A DNA stretch of 32,454 nt from an uncultured Opitutales bacterium (GTDB lineage Bacteria; Verrucomicrobiota; Verrucomicrobiia; Opitutales; UBA2995), in contig CALGUT010000476.1 in the NCBI GenBank assembly GCA_937920335.1, positions 1 through 32,454 on the forward strand. The letters run 5' to 3'. Every line of letters starts with the position of its first letter. Position 1 is the stretch's first letter. The notes below the pieces were generated by a model. That model saw nothing but the letters and a program-made list of their open reading frames with translations, ran no database searches and was not told the DNA's origin. The position numbers were made by a program, and so were the translations under genes. Of this stretch, positions 25,695-32,454 are shown in pieces.

Positions 25695-27032
25695 ATGATT
25701 GACCGTTGCCGTTATCTTCTAACGAGGTCATGTCTACTTCGTTACCTGATCTGTATCGGAGGGTGCCTACCAATGGCTCTACCCGGGCAAAACCAGCCAC
25801 CAGTATCCAACGCGGTTCTTCAGGATCAAACTATAATTCAAGGCAGTGATGTCCTCGAGTTGGACCTGAAAACCTATTTTAATGACCCCGATGTTTCCAA
25901 TCCGGCAGTCCAGTTAGATGTTCGAATTGGCGAAGAAACAAAGGAGATTCACTTCGCCCTACTCCCCCAATTTGCTCCATTAACTGTCGCTAACTTTATC
26001 GCATACATCGAAGCCGGATACTTTGATGACAACCTCTTCCATCGTTCCGTACCTGACTTTATCATACAAGGAGGTGCCTTCAAGTTTACCGCAACACAAT
26101 CCATAGGAGATGTGCCTGCTTTCGACCCCGTTAAAAATGAACCGGGAATCAGTAATACCCGTGGGACGGTTGCGATGGCCAAACTGGGAGGCGATCCTAA
26201 CTCTGCTACCAGCTCCTGGTTTATCAATACGGCAAACAATGCACTCAATCTAGACGCACAAAATGGCGGATTCACCGTATTTGCAGATGTAATCGGCAAT
26301 GGAATGAACGTTGCCGATGAAATTGCGAATCTTCCGATTTACGATGTGTCTTTTGAATTGGGAAGCGGCGCGTTTGCGGACATGCCACTAAGCGCTCCCA
26401 ACTTAAGCCGCAGCTCTTTCGTGGAAACATCCGCCAGACTCATCTATCCCGTGAGATTCACCGCCAGCTCAAGTGATTCCTCGATCGCTATGGTTGAGCT
26501 TAGCTCTGATGGACAATTGTCGATAAGTCCTTCACCCGAAAATGCCGGCGAAACCGTGATAACTATTACAGCGACGGACTTGGACAATTCGACCGTCCAA
26601 CAAAGCTTCAAGGTCACCGTCGAACCCCTGATTACGACCTATAACGATTGGAAAGAGGCTTTCAATTTCGAAGACGAACTCAAGGCGGCTCAATCGAGTG
26701 ATCCCGACAAAGACGGATTGATCAACCTATTCGAATTTGCTGCAGGCACAAACCCGTTAGAACCTACCGCAACCAGTGCTTTCATGACCCTTTTTCCGAA
26801 TGGAGATCTGCGTTTGTCACTTGGTGAGAATCGCTCGGCTGTCACTAAGGTGGAAAGCTCTTCAGACCTAAGTACATGGACTCCTATTTGGAGTACGACT
26901 GACGGAGAATCAGCTCAGCCAATCATCGAATATGTCACCATCGAGGGAGTGAATCATATCAGCCTAAAAGCCCCTGATCCGAAAGGTCCATCTGTTTTCT
27001 GGAGAGTCACCGTGAGCGAACCAAATAGCTAG
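25695..27032 (+). CDS. Secreted cyclophilin-type peptidyl-prolyl isomerase with Ig-like and TSP3-like segments
   Basis: 445 residues. After an N-terminal hydrophobic signal segment, 'NQPPVSNAVLQDQTIIQGSD' to 'LDLKTYFNDPDV' looks like the start of an Ig/cadherin-like domain. Cyclophilin blocks follow at about 75-225: 'APLTVANFIAYIEAGYFDDNLFHRSVPDFIIQGG', 'ISNTRGTVAMAKLGGDPNSATSSWFIN', and 'NGGFTVFADVIGNGM'. After it, 'AGETVITITATDLDNSTVQQSFKVTV' resumes the Ig-like fold. Then come 'DPDKDGLINLFEFAAGTNPLEPTA', a calcium-binding TSP3-like segment, and the C-terminal module 'VESSSDLSTWTPIW...FWRVTV'. Proline isomerisation of extracytoplasmic proteins is the probable reaction. The gene is not obviously tied to the sulfatase run. 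The 252-base gap before it shows nothing recognisable. Confidence 0.87.
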   Translation: MIDRCRYLLTRSCLLRYLICIGGCLPMALPGQNQPPVSNAVLQDQTIIQGSDVLELDLKTYFNDPDVSNPAVQLDVRIGEETKEIHFALLPQFAPLTVANFIAYIEAGYFDDNLFHRSVPDFIIQGGAFKFTATQSIGDVPAFDPVKNEPGISNTRGTVAMAKLGGDPNSATSSWFINTANNALNLDAQNGGFTVFADVIGNGMNVADEIANLPIYDVSFELGSGAFADMPLSAPNLSRSSFVETSARLIYPVRFTASSSDSSIAMVELSSDGQLSISPSPENAGETVITITATDLDNSTVQQSFKVTVEPLITTYNDWKEAFNFEDELKAAQSSDPDKDGLINLFEFAAGTNPLEPTATSAFMTLFPNGDLRLSLGENRSAVTKVESSSDLSTWTPIWSTTDGESAQPIIEYVTIEGVNHISLKAPDPKGPSVFWRVTVSEPNS

Positions 27033-27099
27033 GAATGTTCCGAGCTTATCACCTTTGCCGAGCGTTCGAATTTTCGAAAAGTCGACTGACCCTCTAAGC

Positions 27100-28401
27100 C
27101 TAGCGATTCTCAGCCTCATACAAATCCAATTCATCCTTACGGATATTCTTTTTCGCTGCCCAGATAGTAAGACATACCATCAAGACTTCACTGGCAAGGT
27201 TGATGGAAGCCGCACCAAGCATTCCGTAAAGAGGAATAAAATATAAATTGGAACAGAGACTAAAGACAGCTACGACAACCATCACCCCTAACATCGCACC
27301 ATCTTTCGAACGCGCCCAAAGACCCCAAGCGAAAATACCATTAATAACCACTACCAGTTTGGACACGAGAAGCAGCGCAAACGGCAATCCCGCCGGACCA
27401 AACTCGGCTCCGAAGACTAATCCATAAGCCCACGGGCCAACAGCCAAAGTCACCAGTGAGACCGGAATAACGCCCACTACCGCAGCAAAGAAAAAACGCT
27501 TCTGCATCTTCCAAAGGTAAATGGAAGAGATCTTTCGCCACTCTATAAACCGAGGGTAATAAAGCATCGGCAACATGATTAAAAACGAATTACCGGCTGA
27601 AACGAGTTGAACAGCCGTTCGATACATCCCCAGTTCTTCGACTGTGGATAGATAGGCCAACATGGGTAACTCGAGACCGATAAAGACGTATACTACGAAT
27701 TCCGTTAATAGTAAGATCCGACTTTCCCAAAATGCCTTCACGGCCCGTCGCCACTTCGTCAGTTTTATATACCGGAATGGAGTTCCCTTTCGAGTGAACC
27801 ACCAAGCAGCAGCCAACCCCGCAAATGTACTAAGCATACGAGACGTCAGATCTTCCGCAGCGTAACCTCCGGGTCTGATAAAGATAGCAGCATAGGCGAA
27901 TCCCACAACCGCCAAGACAGCCCCAGACTTATACTGCGCCGGTTGATTCTCTTGGGCCTGCAATAACCAGCCAGCATCCAAAGCAATCAATACCGGATAA
28001 AGGAATCCGATAAGCACAAGCATCGACCAACTCGCTGGAATAAATCCACACAGAGCCGCAATTCCCAACCCCACCAGGTACAAAATAGACATACAGGCGC
28101 GAGCAGTCACGATACTGGCTATTGCATCGGCAGAACAATTGCTCCCCTTCGCCAGTCTAATGGCAAAGGTATTGGGACAAACAACCAGGAAGAGCAACAC
28201 TTGGGAGCCCGTCGCCAGAATAAATCCAGATCTGCCCATCTCCTCGGGTCCCAGACAACGGGCAACCCAAACAGAGGAAGAAAACGTCAAGACCAGCGAG
28301 AACAAACGCCACAAGACCATCGAAATACCCTTACGAAGGGTCTTATCATGCAGGATCTTATGAAGACTTAGGTCCTTTAATGGAGGGATATCCATATTCA
28401 A
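27100..28401 (-). CDS. Wzx-type polysaccharide/lipid-linked oligosaccharide flippase (MOP superfamily)
   Basis: 433 residues with about a dozen hydrophobic segments and no signal cleavage site. The N-terminal 'GISMVLWRLFSLVLTFSSSVWVARCLGPEEMG' is the usual beginning of the RfbX/Wzx branch of MOP transporters ('A R.LGPE..G'). The middle, 'FWESRILLLTEFVVYVFIGLELPML', and 'LSTVEELGMYRTAVQLVSAGNSF' are also typical, as is the terminal 'GMLGAASINLASEVLMVCLTIWA'. Such proteins move lipid-linked glycans across the inner membrane for capsule, O-antigen or exopolysaccharide assembly. No glycosyltransferases are nearby, so its glycan is unknown. It is convergent with the cyclophilin gene; the 67-base gap has only a weak TTCGA/TCGAA hairpin. 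Confidence 0.88.
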   Translation of the reverse strand: MNMDIPPLKDLSLHKILHDKTLRKGISMVLWRLFSLVLTFSSSVWVARCLGPEEMGRSGFILATGSQVLLFLVVCPNTFAIRLAKGSNCSADAIASIVTARACMSILYLVGLGIAALCGFIPASWSMLVLIGFLYPVLIALDAGWLLQAQENQPAQYKSGAVLAVVGFAYAAIFIRPGGYAAEDLTSRMLSTFAGLAAAWWFTRKGTPFRYIKLTKWRRAVKAFWESRILLLTEFVVYVFIGLELPMLAYLSTVEELGMYRTAVQLVSAGNSFLIMLPMLYYPRFIEWRKISSIYLWKMQKRFFFAAVVGVIPVSLVTLAVGPWAYGLVFGAEFGPAGLPFALLLVSKLVVVINGIFAWGLWARSKDGAMLGVMVVVAVFSLCSNLYFIPLYGMLGAASINLASEVLMVCLTIWAAKKNIRKDELDLYEAENR

Positions 28402-28782
28402 CCTATAGACCTGAAGAATCGAGATCGAATTCTACAGATCCGATGACGAAGCTCCCCTAAATGGGAGTCAAAAAAGATGCCGAAAACCTGTTCAGTTGCC
28501 ACTGTAACTTGATGAATTTGAACGTAAATAAAGCGGCATTTTGGAGGCTTTGCTGGACAGGCCAATAACTTTTTTGGAACTAAGCCCGTATTTCATCCCC
28601 GTTTAACAGTTGTTACAGCGGTAATCCTATTTTCAGAAAGTGTCTCTCATGCAGAATCAGCGCTACCTTTTATGATACTGCCTCTTTTTTGCAAATTCAT
28701 CCCACCGAGTTCTCGAGGTTAGAGTGCCGTTATCTCTGAGAGTTTAGATTGCTTCTATACAAGGCCGATATAGACCATTCTC
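28402..28782. other. Intergenic region between divergent flippase and DUF6797-azurin genes
   Basis: 381 bases with no credible ORF. It should hold promoters for both flanking genes, but I found no convincing -35/-10 pair on either strand. The only secondary structure noted is a short CTCCC/GGGAG hairpin at 28452-28467, followed on the plus strand by an A-run; it is not terminator-like. Nothing else is recognised. Confidence 0.5.
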
Positions 28783-31626
28783 ATGCCCCGTTTCTATAGC
28801 CCAGTGAAGCCAGATCGTTTCTTACTCACCTGTCTACTGGTAACTACCTGTATACTCCACGCGCAGCCGGGGCCTCCAAGCCCGATGAATGCGATCGATC
28901 ACGGCCCGTTTGTGTCGTCAACGATCTCATCCGATCCTCAATCCACTCGAAGCATCTTCGTCTACAAAGGTATCGCCGCCCAAGTTGGCCCGCAGGACGA
29001 AGGCGTCATGGTATTCGACACCGATCTTCTGCGGGTTGCCAGCGCCTGGACAGGCGGATTTCTCAAGTGGTATCCTGCCAGGGACGGACTTCAGGAATTT
29101 CCGAGTCCGGATGGATTCACTCATTTTAGTACCAGCCAACGCCCGGGGTGGTCGCTCGATGGGAAGTTCGGCGATCCTCGTCCCTGGAAATACGGCCCTG
29201 TTCCGAAGAGTCTAGGGGCTTATAACGGGCTCTACAAACACGGCGATCAACTCGTATATTCCTACCGAATCGGCAAAACCAAACTCCTAGAATCCCCTGG
29301 CTATAAACAGATCCAGGGAAAGTCCGTTTTCACAAGAACCCTGTCTCTAAGCGCAACCGAGGATTCCCTTTCAGCACAGTTATTACAAACACCAGATGGA
29401 TATTCCACACGACTGGAGGTTGAAATGCTGTCACCGAGAACCGGATACATCAGTATTCAGTCTGGAGATCAGTCACGGTTAGTGGGCTTTCGAGGCCTTC
29501 CAGAAAACGCGGCGTGGAGACTCTCTGAACGCCATTTGATACTCGATCTGCCTCCACTCGCTCAACCCTTGGAGTTCGAGCTCTCTATTGGCCCGATTGC
29601 ACAAGCCACAGAGATCGATTACATGACCGCTCACTTACGGAATCAATCGGGCTTTACCGATCTGAAACGATTACAACAACCCGGGGCAACTCAATGGGAG
29701 ACGTTAGAGACGCAACTATCGACAGACGATCAAGGAGGACCCTTTGCCGTCGACAATTTAACACTTCCAACCGACAATCCCTGGAATTCGTTTCTTCGTT
29801 TCTCAGGCGTCGACTTTTTGTCCGACGGACGCGCGGTCGTCACGTCCCTGAGTGGCGAAGTATGGTTGGTCAGCGGACTGGAAGCAGGTTCGACAACACT
29901 CGTTTGGACGCGATTCGCTACCGGCCTCAGCCAACCCCACGGAGTCAAGGTCGTTGATGATCGCATCTACGTCACCGGCCGCGATCAAATCACCCTGCTT
30001 CACGACCGCAACAACAACGGAGAGGCAGACTACTACGAGAATTTTAATAACGATGTGATGGCAGCGACCAATTTTCATGCGTTTACGATGAATCTGGATA
30101 CTGACTCAAAAGGGAATTTTTACTTTGCAAAAGCCACTCCCTGGCCACCTGAAAGGAATGGGGTTGCCGCAGAGATAACTCCCCACCACGGAGTGCTATT
30201 TCGGATGCCGCCCGACGGAAGTAAGCTCGATGTAATCGCTACCGGACTGCGCAATCCAAACGGATTATCGATAGGTCCTGACGACGATATACTCTACAGT
30301 GACAACGAAGGGAACTGGGTTCCCACCAGCAAAGTGCATCGCATCAGAGATGGGGGGTTTCATGGATTCCAATACTCTGCTCATCAGAGTCCTTCACCAA
30401 CCGATTTCGAAAAGCCGATCCTTTGGGTCCCCCACTTTATTGACAATTCCTCATCAGCGCCGATCTTCATCACCAGTAAGACCTGGCCAGCGGAGCTTCA
30501 AGGACAACTCCTGCTAAACTCATACGGCCGAGGAAATCTTTCACTGATCATGAAAGAAGAAGTTGACGGTCAATGGCAGGGAGCTCACCTGAATTTGCCA
30601 CTTAAATTCCAGTCAGGAACTATCCATGGCCGCTTTCACTCGGACGGTCACCTGTATATAGCTGGCCTGACGAGTTGGCAATCAGTAGGGCATGGCGGCG
30701 ACTGGGGTTCATTTCATAGAGTTCGCTACACTGGTAAGCCGCTTCACCTTCCCGTTGCAGTGAATACCCGTAAAGGAGGTCTTGATCTACAATTTGCAGA
30801 AGCCCTCGATCCTGCCAGCGCAACCAATCTCAAGAATTATCTACTCAAACAATGGACATATCCGTGGACGAGCCAGTATGGCACTCGCGGCAAGGTGTAT
30901 TCGATAAACCATCCAGGAGAAACCGTTGCGGACGATGTAGTCATTCGATCGATACAAATTTCTAAAGACAAAAAAACCATTCAACTCGAGATTCCTACAC
31001 TCAGGCAAGACCTCGCACAAAAAACTCTGGGGGTGCTACCGGAGTTACCAGATATGATAGAGACTCCGATGGGCTTAGTCATGGCCATTGACTATCGGAT
31101 CCAATCGGCAGACGGCACTGAAATGAAACATCTAATTCATAAAACCATTCACAAGGTTGCAGGGGATGAAGCCACGTTTACACCCACAGTAGCTACTTCT
31201 ACACCAGTCAACCCAGCGGGATCTCAACGCTCCAAGCAGGTAGGCACCGTCTCGGAAGGAATTCGCGTGGTTGAACTTCGTTCGACTGGAATTGCATTGA
31301 GTTTCGACGTCACAGAGATCCGTGCAAAAGCGGGCGAACGTCTGGCAATTCGATTCGTTAACGCGAGCGACATGGCTCATAACATCGTGTTAGTAAAATC
31401 AGAAGCCGACATCAGTCCTGTCGGCATTGCAGCCATTATGGCCCAGACCGACGAGTTTGTCCCCCAGCAAGAAATGGATAGAATTCTAGCCGCTTCCAAT
31501 CTGGCATATCCGGGCGACACCGTGGTTGTGGAATTTACGGTTCCGGGGCCAGGAACCTACCCCTACATCTGCACCTTCTCCGGACATTTCACCATGATGC
31601 AGGGACGGCTGATCGTAGAACCTTGA
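28783..31626 (+). CDS. Secreted DUF6797 beta-propeller protein fused to an azurin-like copper domain
   Basis: 947 residues, signal peptide ending near 'CILHA|QPGP'. Residues about 30-290 match DUF6797 ('MNAIDHGPFVSSTI', 'YKGIAAQVG', 'VMVFDTDLLRVASAWTGGFL', 'KSLGAYNGLYKHGDQLVYSY'). About 310-650 form an NHL/SGL-like beta-propeller ('ATGLSQPHGVKVVDDRIYV', 'LRNPNGLSIGPDDD', 'YSDNEGNW'), then a beta-sandwich region. The last 120 or so residues are a cupredoxin: H866 in 'DMAHNIVL', then C930-TFSGH935-FTM-M939, the exact C+5 His and C+9 Met spacing of azurin. A type-1 blue copper electron carrier is therefore likely. The propeller may bind or oxidise a sugar. The next two genes resemble a GMC dehydrogenase and its small subunit, so the copper site could accept their electrons (inference). 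Confidence 0.87.
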   Translation: MPRFYSPVKPDRFLLTCLLVTTCILHAQPGPPSPMNAIDHGPFVSSTISSDPQSTRSIFVYKGIAAQVGPQDEGVMVFDTDLLRVASAWTGGFLKWYPARDGLQEFPSPDGFTHFSTSQRPGWSLDGKFGDPRPWKYGPVPKSLGAYNGLYKHGDQLVYSYRIGKTKLLESPGYKQIQGKSVFTRTLSLSATEDSLSAQLLQTPDGYSTRLEVEMLSPRTGYISIQSGDQSRLVGFRGLPENAAWRLSERHLILDLPPLAQPLEFELSIGPIAQATEIDYMTAHLRNQSGFTDLKRLQQPGATQWETLETQLSTDDQGGPFAVDNLTLPTDNPWNSFLRFSGVDFLSDGRAVVTSLSGEVWLVSGLEAGSTTLVWTRFATGLSQPHGVKVVDDRIYVTGRDQITLLHDRNNNGEADYYENFNNDVMAATNFHAFTMNLDTDSKGNFYFAKATPWPPERNGVAAEITPHHGVLFRMPPDGSKLDVIATGLRNPNGLSIGPDDDILYSDNEGNWVPTSKVHRIRDGGFHGFQYSAHQSPSPTDFEKPILWVPHFIDNSSSAPIFITSKTWPAELQGQLLLNSYGRGNLSLIMKEEVDGQWQGAHLNLPLKFQSGTIHGRFHSDGHLYIAGLTSWQSVGHGGDWGSFHRVRYTGKPLHLPVAVNTRKGGLDLQFAEALDPASATNLKNYLLKQWTYPWTSQYGTRGKVYSINHPGETVADDVVIRSIQISKDKKTIQLEIPTLRQDLAQKTLGVLPELPDMIETPMGLVMAIDYRIQSADGTEMKHLIHKTIHKVAGDEATFTPTVATSTPVNPAGSQRSKQVGTVSEGIRVVELRSTGIALSFDVTEIRAKAGERLAIRFVNASDMAHNIVLVKSEADISPVGIAAIMAQTDEFVPQQEMDRILAASNLAYPGDTVVVEFTVPGPGTYPYICTFSGHFTMMQGRLIVEP

Positions 31627-31680
31627 TCCCGTCGAAACCTGCTCGACAGGAAAGACCCGGATAATCCAACATTACACACT

Positions 31681-32223
31681 ATGAATCGAAGAGAAGCCAT
31701 TCAGAACATGCTTATACTACTAGGCGGAGCAGCCATTCTACCGTCATCGTTAAGGGCAGCCGGACAACCCTCGATTCGATTGAAACATTTAGAAATAGAT
31801 CATGATCAGGAATTACTCTTGGCCGAAATCGCCGAAACAATTCTACCAGCGTCCGACACACCCGGGGCCAAGGAATTATCGCTACACCTGTTTGTTATGA
31901 AAATGGTCGATGACTGCCACTCTCAGGAAGACCAAGCGGCTTTTGTTGAAGGATTGTCCCAACTGAACACGGCAGCTCAAACAACCTTCGAAACCGCATT
32001 TGCTGACGGAACTGATCAACAGCGCTTGGAACTACTGCAAAGTATAACACCCAAGAGTGAACACCCGGAAGCGCTAAAGGCATTTTACAAACTCATGAAG
32101 CAGCGGACCATTCAGGGGTATAAAGTATCCGAATACGTGATGACCGAATTGCTGCCCCATAAAATGATTCCCGATCCCTACGACGGCTTCTATCCCTCTG
32201 CCAAATTGGGAGGTGAAATCTAA
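31681..32223 (+). CDS. Gluconate 2-dehydrogenase subunit 3-like protein
   Basis: 180 residues. The N-terminus 'MNRREAIQNMLILLGGAAILPSSLRAAG' is a twin-arginine-like or Sec signal. The body fits the Gluconate_2-dh3 family (PF13618): 'LLLAEIAETILPASDTPGAKELSLHLFVMKMVDDCHSQEDQAAFVEGL', then 'FYKLMKQRTIQGYKVSEYVMTELLPHKMIPDPYDGFYP'. In known systems this small subunit helps export and assembly of the flavoprotein subunit of a membrane-linked sugar or alcohol dehydrogenase. The downstream GMC gene starts within its stop (TAATG), so the two should be translated together. The exact substrate is not visible. Confidence 0.9.
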   Translation: MNRREAIQNMLILLGGAAILPSSLRAAGQPSIRLKHLEIDHDQELLLAEIAETILPASDTPGAKELSLHLFVMKMVDDCHSQEDQAAFVEGLSQLNTAAQTTFETAFADGTDQQRLELLQSITPKSEHPEALKAFYKLMKQRTIQGYKVSEYVMTELLPHKMIPDPYDGFYPSAKLGGEI

Positions 32224-32454
32224 TGGCTAATACAAATATCCATAGTGTGAAGAGTAGAACCTTCGATGCCATCGTCGTTGGTTCCGGTATCAGTGGCGGT
32301 TGGGCAACCAAGGAACTCACTGAAAAAGGGCTCAAGACCCTCGTCCTGGAAAGAGGCCGCGATGTGAAGCACATAGTCGACTACCCGACCGCTTATAAGA
32401 TGCCTTATGAATTTGAGCACCGCAACGAGATCCCTTTAAAGAAACAGCAGGAGA
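32223..32454 (+). CDS. GMC-family oxidoreductase, N-terminal part (3' truncated by window)
   Basis: The ATG at 32223 overlaps the upstream TAA by one base (TAATG), and the frame stays open to the end of the window (77 residues visible). The FAD-binding Rossmann motif 'DAIVVGSGISGGWATKELTEKG' and 'LVLERGRDVKHIVDYP' match flavoprotein subunits of the GMC family paired with Gluconate_2-dh3 proteins. It would oxidise a sugar or alcohol in the periplasm and pass electrons to a cytochrome or, given the preceding gene, possibly to the azurin-like domain. The catalytic C-terminal domain lies beyond the window. Confidence 0.9.
   Translation, partial: MANTNIHSVKSRTFDAIVVGSGISGGWATKELTEKGLKTLVLERGRDVKHIVDYPTAYKMPYEFEHRNEIPLKKQQE

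Noticed and set aside
27060..27085. TTCGA/TCGAA inverted repeat between the convergent cyclophilin and flippase genes as a bidirectional terminator
   Set aside because: The stem is only about 5 bp and AT-rich with a short A-run; too weak to call.
28452..28467. CTCCC/GGGAG hairpin near the flippase start as a terminator or riboswitch
   Set aside because: A 5-bp stem with no U-run on the relevant strand and no conserved riboswitch elements.

Overview
The window looks like part of a polysaccharide-degradation island from a marine-type member of the Verrucomicrobiota; Planctomycetota or Kiritimatiellota remain possible. The case for this is a dense run of secreted Cys-type sulfatases without a SusC/SusD pair, DUF6797 beta-propeller proteins, DUF1961 and ThuA proteins, a Gluconate_2-dh3/GMC oxidoreductase pair, and secreted proteins with a TSP3-like 'DPDKDG' segment and a 'SxDLxxW' C-terminal module. 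Taxonomy and substrate are inferences. No rRNA, tRNA, CRISPR array or intact transposase was seen.

Region 1 (1-21312, plus strand) is one tight, nearly gap-free run. It holds the 3' part of a DUF6797-type propeller protein, then five sulfatases (1367, 2878, 4483, 6045, 7711), a DUF1961 lectin-fold protein, a sixth sulfatase, a secreted beta-helix protein, a ThuA protein, a PhoD-like phosphoesterase with a lectin-like N-terminus, a seventh sulfatase, a nucleotidylyltransferase-GHMP kinase fusion and an eighth sulfatase. Several junctions overlap by 4 nt or have short gaps, so translational coupling is likely. The largest gap (7422-7710) holds a 50-codon remnant of a four-helix-bundle (bS23/IVS-type) protein gene flanked by imperfect inverted repeats. 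The genes fit stepwise desulfation and depolymerisation of a heavily sulfated polysaccharide outside the cytoplasm, with the fusion enzyme possibly activating a released sugar inside the cell.

Region 2 (21354-24221) starts with a convergent minus-strand Kelch-like secreted protein that is frameshifted at a run of eight G. Next is a minus-strand secreted protein with a Cys-rich tail, ending at a clear terminator hairpin. It is divergent from an ArsR-family regulator, and the shared promoter region contains an inverted repeat. This looks like a small metal or thiol response unit.

Region 3 (24249-28401) has a PL6-family polysaccharide lyase with the catalytic Lys/Arg pair at the family spacing, a secreted cyclophilin-type prolyl isomerase embedded in Ig-like segments, and a minus-strand Wzx-type flippase.

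Region 4 (28783-end) has a full-length DUF6797/beta-propeller protein ending in an azurin-like copper domain, then a gluconate-2-dehydrogenase subunit-3-like protein and the start of a GMC oxidoreductase. This looks like a periplasmic sugar or alcohol oxidation module with its own copper electron acceptor.
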